This document shows, one piece after another, positions 15,957-25,445 of a DNA stretch of 64,000 bases. The DNA is taken from NCBI GenBank assembly GCA_964459985.1, contig CAYWOS010000004.1:1-64000 (forward strand). The letters run 5' to 3'. A program made the position numbers and the translations under genes. The DNA is from CAYWOS01 sp964459985 (GTDB lineage Bacteria > Bacillota > Clostridia > Christensenellales > Aristaeellaceae). Position 1 is the stretch's first letter. Every line of letters starts with the position of its first letter. The notes under the pieces were generated by a model that was not told the origin of the DNA, ran no database searches, and worked only from the letters and a program-made list of their open reading frames with translations.

Positions 15957-17219
15957 TTACTCGACGAAATCAAACTCCATGTCGTCAATGCGCACGGTGT
16001 CGCCCTCTTTCGCGCCCGCGCGGCGCAGCTCGTCGATGACGCCCAGCCTTCGCATGGTGCGGTGGAACCAGCCCATGCTTTCCTCGTCCTCGAAGTTCAC
16101 GCTGTCGATCAGCCGCGCGACGGCGGGGCCCGAAACGACGTACGCGCCGCCTTCGCGCGATACCGTGAAGCCGCCGCCCGCGTTGTCGGGCAGCACGTCC
16201 TCCTCCTCGAAGGTCACGACGGGCGGCAGCGAACGAAGCGACTGCGCCACGAAATTCATCAGCTCGTCAAAGCCCTGCCGCGTGGCGGCGCTGACGGCGA
16301 ACACGCGCGCGCGGTCGCCCACGTGCGCGATCAGGCGGTCAAGGTTGTCCTTCGCGTCGGGGAGATCCATTTTGTTGGCGGCGACGATCTGCGGCCGGCT
16401 CGACAGTTCGCCGTACCGCGAAAGTTCGGCGTTGATCTGATCGTAATCGGCGACGGGATCGCGCCCCTCGCAGCCCGATACGTCCACGACGTGGAGCAAA
16501 AGCCGCGTGCGCTCGACGTGGCGCAGGAAATCGTGCCCCAGCCCCGCGCCCTCCGCCGCGCCCTCGACCAGCCCGGGGATGTCCGCCATGACGAAATCGG
16601 CGTCGTGAACGCGCGCCAGCCCGAGGTTGGGCGTGAGCGTGGTGAAGTGATAGTTGGCGATCTTGGGGCGCGCCGCCGTGACGACGGACAGGATGGTTGA
16701 TTTGCCCACGTTGGGATAGCCGACCAGACCGACGTCGGCGATGGTTTTCAATTCTAAAACAAACTCGCGCGCCTCGGTTTTGACGCCGGGCTTGGCGAAA
16801 TTGGGCGCCTGCCGCGTGGGCGTGGCGAAATGGCTGTTGCCCCAGCCGCCCCGGCCGCCGCGCAGCAGCACTTTTTTGCGCCCCGGCTCGTGCATATCGG
16901 CGACGACGACGCCCGTTTCCCTGTCGCGCACCACCGTGCCCACCGGCACCTTGACGACGAGCTCGCCGCCCTTTTTGCCGTTGCAGCGCCCCGCCGAGCC
17001 GTCGCCGCCGTTCGCCGCCTCGTACTTCGCCTTGAAGCGGAAGTCGAGCAGCGTGTGCATGTTGAGGTCGGCGTACAGCGTCAGATCGCCGCCGGTGCCG
17101 CCGTCGCCGCCGTCCGGCCCGCCGTTTTGCACGAATTTTTCCCGATGGAAGGATACGCAGCCGTTCCCGCCGTTGCCCGCCTTGGCGATGAAGGGCGCCT
17201 GATCGACAAATGCCGCCAT
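15957..17219 (-). CDS. obgE: Obg/CgtA GTPase
   Basis: Obg is a GTPase needed for 50S assembly and linked to stress and sporulation signalling. The 420-residue protein has the glycine-rich Obg fold (residues 1-158), the P-loop GYPNVGKS at 167-174, a switch II DIPGLVEGA near 215, NKMD near 285, and a C-terminal OCT domain ending DDMEFDFVE. rplU and rpmA, its usual upstream partners, are absent. AGGAGA precedes the ATG. It lies 10 nt downstream of the TetR gene. Confidence 0.97.
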   Translation of the reverse strand: MAAFVDQAPFIAKAGNGGNGCVSFHREKFVQNGGPDGGDGGTGGDLTLYADLNMHTLLDFRFKAKYEAANGGDGSAGRCNGKKGGELVVKVPVGTVVRDRETGVVVADMHEPGRKKVLLRGGRGGWGNSHFATPTRQAPNFAKPGVKTEAREFVLELKTIADVGLVGYPNVGKSTILSVVTAARPKIANYHFTTLTPNLGLARVHDADFVMADIPGLVEGAAEGAGLGHDFLRHVERTRLLLHVVDVSGCEGRDPVADYDQINAELSRYGELSSRPQIVAANKMDLPDAKDNLDRLIAHVGDRARVFAVSAATRQGFDELMNFVAQSLRSLPPVVTFEEEDVLPDNAGGGFTVSREGGAYVVSGPAVARLIDSVNFEDEESMGWFHRTMRRLGVIDELRRAGAKEGDTVRIDDMEFDFVE

Positions 17220-17229
17220 ATTGACTCTC

Positions 17230-17931
17230 CTATGCGTTTTCTGATAAATTTTCCAGCGCCTTGACGTGACGGACGGCGTGCTGGATCACCGTCAGCGCTT
17301 CGTCGGCGCGCACGATTTCAAGCGAGCCGTAGGGCGCGTCGAGCAATCGTTCCAGCATGAACCGCTCCGCCTCGAGCGCGTCGCGCACCGCGCCCGCGTC
17401 GCCCGCGCCCGACATGATGTCGCCGGCGCTCTGCATGAGCCTGCGGTAGAGCGCCGTGAACGTGTCCCAGACGAGCTGCGGTAAAAGCGCCTGCGCGTAA
17501 TGCACCGCCTGCGCCGAGCGGCACATGGCGAGCAGCCTTTCGCACTCGGGGCGGAACAGCTCCGCCTGCGCCTCGAGCAGCGCCTCGCGCACGACGCCGC
17601 CCTCGGGCGTGCCCTCCAGCGGCAGCAGCATCGCCACCGTCGCCTCCTGTCCCTCGCGGAAGGGCACGGCGCAATACAGCAGGGCGTTGAGGCGCTTGAG
17701 CGGCTCGACGGGCGCGTTCTTCCCGTATTCCGAGAACGCCTGCCGCGCGCGCTCGCGGCTGATCTCCTCCAGCACCTGCAGTTTCGACTCGAAATGATGG
17801 TAGAAGCTGCCCTTGCTGCACCCCAGCGTGTCGATCAGATCCTGAATGGTGGTGGCGGTGTAGCCCTTTGTGTAGAACAACTGCTCCGCCATCTCCAGAA
17901 TCGATTGTTTGCGCAGCTCGCCCTTTTTCAT
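17230..17931 (-). CDS. TetR/AcrR family transcriptional regulator
   Basis: The 233-residue protein begins with the TetR helix-turn-helix: ILEMAEQLFYTKGYTATTIQDL then GCSKGSFYHHFESK (residues 11-50). The C-terminal ligand-binding region is not recognisable to subfamily level. It sits between the VanW gene (18 nt upstream) and obgE (10 nt downstream) on the same strand, so it may be co-transcribed with either. No operator could be assigned. Confidence 0.9.
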   Translation of the reverse strand: MKKGELRKQSILEMAEQLFYTKGYTATTIQDLIDTLGCSKGSFYHHFESKLQVLEEISRERARQAFSEYGKNAPVEPLKRLNALLYCAVPFREGQEATVAMLLPLEGTPEGGVVREALLEAQAELFRPECERLLAMCRSAQAVHYAQALLPQLVWDTFTALYRRLMQSAGDIMSGAGDAGAVRDALEAERFMLERLLDAPYGSLEIVRADEALTVIQHAVRHVKALENLSENA

Positions 17932-17949
17932 GCGTTTTCACCCTTTCGT

Positions 17950-20075
17950 TCAGTTGAACTCGATCACCTGCTGAATCATGCGGTAGGTCGAGGTACACAG
18001 CCGGTCGCGCTTGTATTCGACGCCGTTGTGATAATAAACGCGGTACGTTTCCACCACGTAGCCGGTGCGCGCTTTTTTCAGTTCCTGTTGCGTGCCGGGC
18101 GCGAGGGAGGGATTCTGGGTATACGCAGGCTCGGCGGGCGGCGACTCGGTGGAGATGGTGGCGGTCTTGAGATCGATGCTCTCGCCCGCGCCGAGCGTTT
18201 TGCCGTAGATTTCGACGGTGCACTTGCGCTTTTCGTAGTGCGCGACGATAAAGATCGGCATATCGGAGGAGTTTTCAAACTTGAAATCGAGGTTCGGCCA
18301 GTTGACCGTGGCGTCGCGCCCTTTTTCGATGTAGTTGCTCGGCCACGTGTGCGGCGAGCGGTAAACGATCCTCAAATCGGCCAGCGCCGCCGCGTTGAAC
18401 AGCGTGCTGGACACCTGGCACACGCCGCCGCCGATTTCGTCCACCGTCGTGCCCCCGGCGATCGCCGCCGCCGGCAGATAGCCCTTTTGCGCCGTGCGTT
18501 CGCCCGTGGCGGCGTTGAAAGAAAAGGTTTCGCCGGGCATCAGCACCGTGCCCGAGATCGCGGCGCAGGCGAGGCTGATGTTGTTGTTGCGGTTGGAGTC
18601 CGACGTCGTCTCGGTGGTGAAGGCGGACACGCGCGAAAAGCTGTTCATCAATTCCGCCTTCGTCACCGACGGCGTGAGCGGCGTCGTATTGAGCTCGATC
18701 ACGGCGCGCAGATCCCGGCGGTCCAGCGCGTCGGAAAGCGCCGCGATCAGCCATTCGGCGTCGATCGTCGCGCCGTACTGCTCCTGCGAAAACGTGAAGG
18801 CGCGCGTGCTGAAATCAAAGGTCGCCACCTGCGCGTCGACGGGATAGCGCGCCACCTGCGCGGAAATGCCGTTGACCAGCGATCGCACGACTGATTTGTC
18901 GTAGGTTACCTCGGTGTACAGGTACGCGCCGTTCTGCGCCACGTGCAGGCGGTGGTTGTAGCGCCACATGAGCGGCGTCACGTCGCTGCCCAGCGTCAGC
19001 GCGCTGTTCTGCCGTCCCACGGCGTACGCCTCGTCCAGCACGGCGGCGGTGTTGCGCGCGAAGGGGATGTCGCTGTCGGTGAACACCCACGCGTAGCCGT
19101 CGATNNNNNNNNNNNNNNNNNNNNNNNNNNNNNNNNNNNNNNNNNNNNNNNNNNNNNNNNNNNNNNNNNNNNNNNNNNNNNNNNNNNNNNNNNNNNNNNN
19201 NNNNTGTTGCGCGCGAAGGGGATGTCGCTGTCGGTGAACACCCACGCGTAGCCGTCGATCCGCACGGTGATCTGCAAACCGGTGCTGCCCGCCGCCTGAT
19301 TGCCGGCGAGCGCCGCTTCCGCCTGCGCGCGCGTCATGCCGCCGATGTGCACGCCGTCCACCATCACGCCCTGCGCGAACACCTCCTGCGTCGTCGCCGC
19401 CACGATTTTGCGGAAGGCGGCGTACGGCTCGGTGAAGCGATAGACGCCGTAACCCGTCAGCGCGAGGAGCGATACACAGATCAGCGATACGAACGCCCAG
19501 AGCGCCGTGTGGCGCGGCTTGCGCGGCTCGCCGCCGGACGCCCACGCGCCGCGCGGGGGCTGCGGCGCGTACGCGGCGTCGGGGTAGGGCGCATAGCTGC
19601 CCGTCTGCCGTCTTTCGGGCGGCGGGCAGGGCGCGCTTTGCGGCGGATAGGGCGAAACGGGCGCATAGCGCCCGGTGGTCTGCGCGGCGTCCGGCGGGAA
19701 GGGCGAAACGGGCGCATAACGCCCGGTGGCCTGCGCGGCGTCCGGCGGAAAAGGCGAAACGGGGGCATAGCGCCCGGTGGTCTGCGCGGCGTCCGGCGGG
19801 AAGGGCGAAACGGGCGCATAACGCCCGGTGGCCTGCGCGGCGTCCGGCGGAAAAGGCGAAACGGGGGCATAGCGCCCGGTGGTCTGCGCGGCGTCCGGCG
19901 GGAAGGGCGAAACGGGCGCATAACGCCCAGTGGTCTGCGCGGCGTCCGGCGGGAAGGGCGAAACGGGGGCATAGCGCCCGGTCGCTTGCGCGGCGTCCGG
20001 CGGATAGGGCGCGATGGGCGGATCGGGCGGGAAAGCGGCGCGCTTTTGCGGCGCGTGCCGGTCGCTTCTGCTCAT
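17950..20075 (-). CDS. VanW family protein with proline-rich repeats (split by a gap artefact)
   Basis: VanW proteins are surface proteins of Gram-positives, often with peptidoglycan-binding-type domains; their reaction is unknown. From the N-terminus: a Pro-rich cytoplasmic tail with seven 17-residue repeats (PPDAAQATGRYAPVS type), one transmembrane helix (HTALWAFVSLICVSLLALTG), a YoaR-like domain (GVMVDGVHIGGMTRAQAEAAL), then the VanW core (FSFNAATGERTAQKGYL, GGGVCQVSSTLFNAA). The N gap at 19105-19204 has the same 55 nt on both sides. Removing 155 nt restores one frame of 656 residues. GGAGG is 7 nt before the ATG at 20075. It is not a pseudogene on this reading. Confidence 0.88.
19105..19204. 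other. 100-N scaffold gap with 55-nt identical flanks
   Basis: Bases 19050-19104 are identical to 19205-19259. Collapsing one copy and the Ns (155 nt) rejoins the two halves of the VanW gene in frame, showing that nothing is really missing here. Confidence 0.93.
19650..20016 (-). repeat. seven 51-bp in-frame tandem repeats in the VanW gene
   Basis: TGCGCGGCGTCCGGC recurs at 19681, 19732, 19783, 19834, 19885, 19936 and 19987, exactly 51 nt apart. Each unit encodes 17 residues of the PPDAAQ(A/T)TGRYAPVS type. Units alternate between ATGRY and TTGRY forms, pointing to recent unequal exchange of longer blocks. Confidence 0.95.
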
Positions 20076-20260
20076 GCCCTCGCCTCCTTCGCGCCGCTTC
20101 GCGGCGTCCGATCGCGCGGTATTAGAAAAAAACATACCGCGTTCTATTTTGCATTGTAAGCGATCCCGCCGCGTTTGTCAATGACGGCGGTGGGGAAACA
20201 ATGTAACGATTTTCGACGCGAATCGACGTTCGCGCGGGCTTCCGCGCGCCGGCGTCAGGC

Positions 20261-20370
20261 GTCCTCGCGCGGCGCGCGCCGCGAATAGACGCAGCCGCAG
20301 TCGCATGATACGGCGTCAGCTCGTCAGTCCTCGCGCGGCGCGCGCCGCGAATAGACGCAGCCGCAGTCGC
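20261..20370. repeat. duplicated 3' tail of queH
   Basis: The 44 nt at 20327-20370, encoding the queH C-terminal DCGCVYSRRAPRED, recur exactly at 20261-20304, 66 nt away and downstream of the queH stop. The copy carries no start and appears to be a local tandem duplication remnant. The rest of 20076-20260 shows no gene. Confidence 0.9.
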
Positions 20371-20920
20371 GCTGGCGGTAGAGCGAAAACTGTTTGGACA
20401 GCTCGATCGAGCGCTTGTAGCCGTCCTTCTTTTTGAAGTCGGCGCACAGATACCTTACGCCATACTCGTCCGCCATGCGCGCGCCGATTTCGTTGAGCAG
20501 CGCGGCGTCCTTGTGCGGGCTGACGGACAGCGTTGTGGTAAAATACGTAAACCCGCGCGCGGCGGCTGTTTCCGCCGTCCTTCGCAGGCGCGTTTCAAAG
20601 CATTTTTCGCACCGCGCGCCGCCCTCGGGCGCGCTTTCCAGCCCGTGCGCGGCGGCGTGGAAGACGGACGGCTCGTATTCGCCCTCGATCAGGGGCGCGC
20701 GCTCGAAGGTCAAAAGCGTTTTGAGCGTGTCGAGGCGCTTCAAGTATTCCTCCTCCGGCTCGATGTTCGGGTTATAGTAGAATACCGTGACCTCGAACGC
20801 GCCGAGCAGCCTTTCCAGCACGGCGCTCGAGCACGGCCCGCAGCAGGCGTGCAGCAAAAGCGGCGGTCTTTCGCCCTTCAGCGACGCGATCTCGCGCTCC
20901 ATGTCGCGCTGTCCGTCCAT
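20324..20920 (-). CDS. queH: epoxyqueuosine reductase QueH
   Basis: QueH reduces epoxyqueuosine to queuosine in tRNA and replaces QueG in many anaerobes. The 198-residue protein has HACCGPC near residues 24-30, CEKCFETRL near 104, and DCGC near 187, the cysteines expected to bind the Fe-S cluster and a metal. Its ATG overlaps the rel stop by one base (TGATG). No other queuosine genes lie in the window, so it may depend on salvaged precursor or distant genes. Confidence 0.93.
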   Translation of the reverse strand: MDGQRDMEREIASLKGERPPLLLHACCGPCSSAVLERLLGAFEVTVFYYNPNIEPEEEYLKRLDTLKTLLTFERAPLIEGEYEPSVFHAAAHGLESAPEGGARCEKCFETRLRRTAETAAARGFTYFTTTLSVSPHKDAALLNEIGARMADEYGVRYLCADFKKKDGYKRSIELSKQFSLYRQRDCGCVYSRRAPRED

Positions 20921-23109
20921 CAGTTGTTGCTCCTGTACGCTTCGATCACGTCCGAGCGCTTGTGCATTTTGATCAGCGCGCCGTCAAGCTGCGTACGGCT
21001 CATGACCTGCAGCGTCATGGTGATGGTGCAGGTCTTGTTTTTGTTGATCTTGATCGCCATCGCCGTGATGGGCAGGCCCTGCTCGTCGATGAACGCCGAT
21101 ATTTCGCCCAGCAGCGAGGGATGATCGTAGCAGATGATCTGGATGTTCGCCATGAACGTGCCCGCGCCCTCGTCCGCCCACGAGACGGGAATGGCGCGCT
21201 CGGGCTCGGTATGCTGGGCGTTGACGCAGTCCGCCTTGTGCACGGTGACGCCGCGCCCGCGCGTGATGTAGCCCACGATGTCGTCGCCCGGGACGGGGTT
21301 GCAGCAGCGCGCGAAGCGCACCAGCATGCCCGGCTCGCCGTGGACGTAGATGCCGTGCGTCGGCTTGCCCTGCGGCGGCGCGGGCGGGATTTCCTCGACC
21401 ACGGCGATTTTCGGCGCGGCGGGCGTTTCTTTGCGCTGCTTTTCATCCATCAGGCGGGACAAAACGTACGCCGACGCGATGCCGCCGTAGCCGACCGCGC
21501 CGAAGATGTCCTCCAGATCGGAAAACATGTATTTCTTGAGCAGCGGCTCGTAGTATTCGGGCTTGGTGTAGTCGCCGAGCTTGACGCCGCGCCGCTTGGA
21601 CTCGTGCTCGAGCATGTCGCGGCCCTTCTGCACGTTTTCGCCGCGCAGCTCGCGCTTGAAGAACTGCCGGATTTTCGCCTTGGCCTGCTGGGTTTTGACC
21701 ACCTTGATCCAGTCCATGCTCGGGCCCTTGGAGGCGTTGGACGTGATGATTTCCACGCGGTCGCCGGTGGTCAACTGCGTGTCGAGCGGCACCATTTTAC
21801 CGTTGATTTTCGCGCCCACGCAGGTGTTGCCGATGTGCGAGTGAATGCGGTAGGCGAAATCGAGCGGCGTCGAGCCGTTCTGCATGGAGATGATGTCGCC
21901 CTTGGGCGTAAAGACGAACACTTCCTCGGAAAACAGATCGGTCTTCAGGCTGTCGATGAACTCGTGGCTGTCGCGCATTTCGCTCTGCCAGTCGAGGATC
22001 TGGCGCAGCCAGTAGAGCTTTTCGTCCAGCTTGTCGCCGCCGCCGCCTTCCTTATAGCGCCAGTGCGCGGCGATGCCGTATTCGGCGACGCGGTGCATTT
22101 CCCACGTCCTGATCTGGATTTCAAAGGGGAAGGGGATGCGCCGCCCGCCGATGACGGTGGTGTGCAGCGAGCGGTACATGTTCGCCTTGGGCACCGAAAT
22201 ATAATCCTTGAAGCGCCCGGGCACCTGATTCCACAGCGTGTGCGCGATGCCCAATACCGTATAGCAGTCCGGGATGGTGTCCACGATGACGCGGATGGCG
22301 ATCAGATCGTATATCTGGTCGAAGGGCTTGTTCTGAATGACCATTTTGCGGTAGATGGAATACAGATGCTTGGGGCGGCCGTCGATATCGAAGCGCAGCC
22401 CCGCCTCGTTGAGCTTTTGCGACAGCTCGCTGATGACCAGTTTGATGTTTTCCTCGCGCTCGGCGCGCTTCATGCCGACCTTGCGCGCCACCTCCTGATA
22501 CCCGATCGGGTCGATGTAGCGCAGCGCCAGATCTTCCAATTCCTGCTTGATGGCGTACACGCCGAGCCGGTGCGCGAGCGGCGCGTAGATATCCAGCGTT
22601 TCGCGCGCGATGGCGAGCTGGCGGTCCTCGGGCTGGAAGCGCAGCGTGCGCATGTTGTGCAGGCGGTCGGCGAGCTTGATGAGCACGACGCGGATGTCCT
22701 TGCTCATGGCGAGGATCATTTTACGCAGCGATTCGGCCTGCTGCTCCTCGCGGTCGGCGAACTCGAGGCGGGAAATCTTGGTCACGCCGTCCACCAGCTG
22801 CGCGACCTCTTCGCCGAACTCCTTTTGGATTTTTTCGACGGTAACGCTCTCGCAGTCCTCCACCGTGTCGTGAAGCAGGCTCGCCGCGAGCGCCTCGGGA
22901 TCGATCATGATCTCGACCAATATGCTCGCCACGCAGGTGGGATGCAGGATGTACGGCTCGCCGCTCTTGCGCTTTTGCCCCTCGTGCGCGGCCTCGGCGA
23001 AATGGTAGGCGCGCTCGATCAGGCGGGCGCCCTCGCCCGTGGGATCGCTCTTTTCAACGCGCGCGAGGATTTGCTCGAGCGAGAGCGATTCATATGCCGT
23101 GTTCGCCAT
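20920..23109 (-). CDS. relA: bifunctional (p)ppGpp synthetase/hydrolase (Rel)
   Basis: Rel makes and degrades the stringent-response alarmone on the ribosome. The 729-residue protein has an HD hydrolase domain (His80-Asp81 in LLHDTVED), a synthetase domain (GRPKHLYSIYRKM, YDLIAIRVIVD), a TGS domain (VFTPKGDIISMQNGSTPLDF near 390), and a C-terminal ACT domain. The HD residues are intact, so both activities are likely. GGAGG lies before the ATG at 23109. The gene overlaps recJ by 20 nt, as in the usual recJ-rel order of Clostridia. Confidence 0.97.
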   Translation of the reverse strand: MANTAYESLSLEQILARVEKSDPTGEGARLIERAYHFAEAAHEGQKRKSGEPYILHPTCVASILVEIMIDPEALAASLLHDTVEDCESVTVEKIQKEFGEEVAQLVDGVTKISRLEFADREEQQAESLRKMILAMSKDIRVVLIKLADRLHNMRTLRFQPEDRQLAIARETLDIYAPLAHRLGVYAIKQELEDLALRYIDPIGYQEVARKVGMKRAEREENIKLVISELSQKLNEAGLRFDIDGRPKHLYSIYRKMVIQNKPFDQIYDLIAIRVIVDTIPDCYTVLGIAHTLWNQVPGRFKDYISVPKANMYRSLHTTVIGGRRIPFPFEIQIRTWEMHRVAEYGIAAHWRYKEGGGGDKLDEKLYWLRQILDWQSEMRDSHEFIDSLKTDLFSEEVFVFTPKGDIISMQNGSTPLDFAYRIHSHIGNTCVGAKINGKMVPLDTQLTTGDRVEIITSNASKGPSMDWIKVVKTQQAKAKIRQFFKRELRGENVQKGRDMLEHESKRRGVKLGDYTKPEYYEPLLKKYMFSDLEDIFGAVGYGGIASAYVLSRLMDEKQRKETPAAPKIAVVEEIPPAPPQGKPTHGIYVHGEPGMLVRFARCCNPVPGDDIVGYITRGRGVTVHKADCVNAQHTEPERAIPVSWADEGAGTFMANIQIICYDHPSLLGEISAFIDEQGLPITAMAIKINKNKTCTITMTLQVMSRTQLDGALIKMHKRSDVIEAYRSNN

Positions 23110-25384
23110 GGATTTCCTCCTTGACCGCTTGCAGCAGCCGACAGCGCGCGCATTGTTCGGGATCGGTTTTTTCTGACGACAGCACGTGCAGTGAAAACGG
23201 CGCGTATGTAAAGGATATCAGCCGAACGTCCTTCAGCACGTACAGCGCGGACAGCGCCATTTCGGGCGGCAGCTCCGCGCGTTCGGCGAGCGCGGACAGC
23301 GCCTTCGCGCCTTCGCGCGCCGCCTTGTATGCTTCGCGGAGACCGTCTTTATCGACGAACGCCCGCGCGAGCAGGCCGTTCGCCGCGTCGGCGCGCTTGA
23401 GCGCGTATACCCGGGCGTCGGGAAGGCTTTTTTTGATCGCTTCCGTCTCGCCGTAATCGCCGTCGCACAGGAAAACGCGCTTGTAGGGCGCTTTGATCGT
23501 GCGGACGGACAGGCGGACGGCGACGGCGGTATACGCCCGCGCGTCGTTGGCGGCGTCCATGAGAAAATCGGCGTCGGGATGCGCCTTTTTCAGCGCGAGC
23601 GCCGTGTCCCGCGCGCGGCACAGCATCAGATCGCCCTGCGGGTTGAGATCCGGCAGCGCGTCGAGCGGCGTCGCCGCCTCGTTTCCCGCGATATCGGGCA
23701 GCCACGCGGCGAGCAGATCAAAATCGGTCGGCCGCGCCGAGTCCGGCTCGAGCGCCAGCGCGTACACGCGCATTTCGGCGCTTTCGCGCCCCTTGTACTC
23801 ATTGCGCGAGGGCGCGGCGAGCGCGGCATAGCGCATTCCGGCGGGCGCGGCATACTCCCCGCCGCCGAACATCACGCCGTTTCTGATCTCGCCGTCCCGC
23901 AGGAACGCGACGCGCAGGTGCTTTCCGTTTTCGCCGACCGGGCGCAGATCGAGCGATTCGAGCGCGCGCACCAAGAATTTCGGCGTCGGATTGCCCACGC
24001 CGAAGGGCGCGAGCGCGGCGATCCGGTCGACCGTTTCAAGCGTGAAATCGGACAGCGTCATTTCGCCGTCATAGGCCATCGTCGGCACGGGCGCGCGCCC
24101 GCCGAGCTGCCGGTCGACGGCGTCCGACAAACGGCGGTCAAACTCGTCCAATTTGTCATACGGCAGCGTCAGCCCGGCCGCCTGTTTGTGCCCGCCGAAG
24201 CGCAGGAAGAGATCGTTTTCTTCCTTGAGCGCCTCGTAAATGTCCACGCCGGCGGCGCTGCGGGCGCTGCCCACGGCGTTGTCGCCCTCGCGCGTCATCA
24301 CGACGGTCGGATAGCCGTATTTCTCGGCGATGCGCCCGGCGGCCAGCCCGACGACGCCGCTGGGGAAATCCCCGCCGCACAGTACGATGGCGCGGCGGGC
24401 GGTCAGATCCATGCGCGCGACCATGCCCTCCGCCGCGTCGAGCACGGCGTCCTCGACGCGCCTGCGCTCTTTGTTCAGGCCGTCGAGCCGCTCGGCGAGC
24501 GCTTTAGCTTCTTCGGGATCGTCCGTCAAAAGAAGGTTCAGCGCGCTTTCCGCCGATTCCATGCGCCCGCTCGCGTTCAGGCGCGGCGCGAGCGCGAACG
24601 CCGCATGCTCGCCCGTGACTTCGCCCGTCAAGCCCGCGATTTTCTTGAGCGCGATCAGCCCGGCGCGCTTCGTATTTGTCAGCGCTTTCAGCCCGACGTA
24701 CGCCAGCGCGCGGTTCTCGCCCGTGAGCGGCACCATGTCCGCGATGGTCGCCAGCGCGCACAGATCGAGCCATTCGCCGGCGTCGGACAACAGCGCCCGC
24801 GCCGTTTGCCACGCCACGCCCGCGCCGCACAGGAAGGGAAAGGATCGTCCGCCGAGCGCGGGATGCACCACGGCGTCGGCGGGCGGCGGCGTATCGGGCG
24901 GCGTGTGATGATCGGTCACGATCACCGTCATGCCCAGCTTTTTCGCCAGCGCGATTTCATCAGACGACGTTATGCCGCAGTCCACCGTGACGAGCGCGCC
25001 GTACGCCTTGGCGAGCTTTTCAACCGCCGCCGCGTTCAGCCCGTAGCCCTCCTCGCGGCGGTCGGGGAGATAATGCCCGACCGAAATCCCGAAGCGCGAA
25101 AACGCCTGACAAAGGATCGCCGTCGCGCACACGCCGTCCGCGTCGTAATCGCCGTAGACGACCGTGCGGACGCCTTTTTCCCTGATTTCGCGCAGCAGGG
25201 ATACCGCCTTGTCCATATCGTTCAGGAAAAAGGGATCGCCCGTCGCGGCCAAATCGGGATGCAGGAATTGTTCCGCTTCCGCCGCGTCCGATACGCTGCG
25301 CGCGGAAAGCAGGCGGGACATCCAGAAAGGATATCCCGGGATTTCCACGCCTTCCCCCGCCGCGCGCGGCACGAATCGAATCAT
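23090..25384 (-). CDS. recJ: single-stranded-DNA-specific exonuclease RecJ
   Basis: RecJ is a 5'-3' ssDNA exonuclease of recombination and mismatch repair. The 764-residue protein has the DHH motifs GDYDADGV near residue 76, DCGITS near 130 and VTDHHTPP near 151, then the DHHA1 region with LRFGGHKQAAGLTL near 400. A long C-terminal extension is typical of Firmicutes. I chose ATG 25384 (CGAGG 6 nt upstream); the longer frame crosses the terminator behind the SecD-like gene. Confidence 0.94.
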   Translation of the reverse strand: MIRFVPRAAGEGVEIPGYPFWMSRLLSARSVSDAAEAEQFLHPDLAATGDPFFLNDMDKAVSLLREIREKGVRTVVYGDYDADGVCATAILCQAFSRFGISVGHYLPDRREEGYGLNAAAVEKLAKAYGALVTVDCGITSSDEIALAKKLGMTVIVTDHHTPPDTPPPADAVVHPALGGRSFPFLCGAGVAWQTARALLSDAGEWLDLCALATIADMVPLTGENRALAYVGLKALTNTKRAGLIALKKIAGLTGEVTGEHAAFALAPRLNASGRMESAESALNLLLTDDPEEAKALAERLDGLNKERRRVEDAVLDAAEGMVARMDLTARRAIVLCGGDFPSGVVGLAAGRIAEKYGYPTVVMTREGDNAVGSARSAAGVDIYEALKEENDLFLRFGGHKQAAGLTLPYDKLDEFDRRLSDAVDRQLGGRAPVPTMAYDGEMTLSDFTLETVDRIAALAPFGVGNPTPKFLVRALESLDLRPVGENGKHLRVAFLRDGEIRNGVMFGGGEYAAPAGMRYAALAAPSRNEYKGRESAEMRVYALALEPDSARPTDFDLLAAWLPDIAGNEAATPLDALPDLNPQGDLMLCRARDTALALKKAHPDADFLMDAANDARAYTAVAVRLSVRTIKAPYKRVFLCDGDYGETEAIKKSLPDARVYALKRADAANGLLARAFVDKDGLREAYKAAREGAKALSALAERAELPPEMALSALYVLKDVRLISFTYAPFSLHVLSSEKTDPEQCARCRLLQAVKEEIHGEHGI

Positions 25385-25402
25385 GTCATACCTCGAAAAG
25401 AT

Positions 25403-25435
25403 AAAAAGAGAGTGCCGGCGCTGAACCGGCACTCC
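25403..25435 (-). terminator. intrinsic terminator after the SecD-like gene
   Basis: On the minus strand, AGTGCCGG and CCGGCACT pair around a short loop (25433-25410), followed by CTCTTTTT. It lies 10 nt past the SecD-like stop and separates it from recJ, so recJ probably has its own promoter or depends on read-through. Confidence 0.88.
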
Positions 25436-25445
25436 GGAGGATTCA

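Noticed and set aside
17950..20075. VanW gene as a frameshifted pseudogene
   Set aside because: The apparent break is the 155-nt gap artefact; removing it restores one frame.
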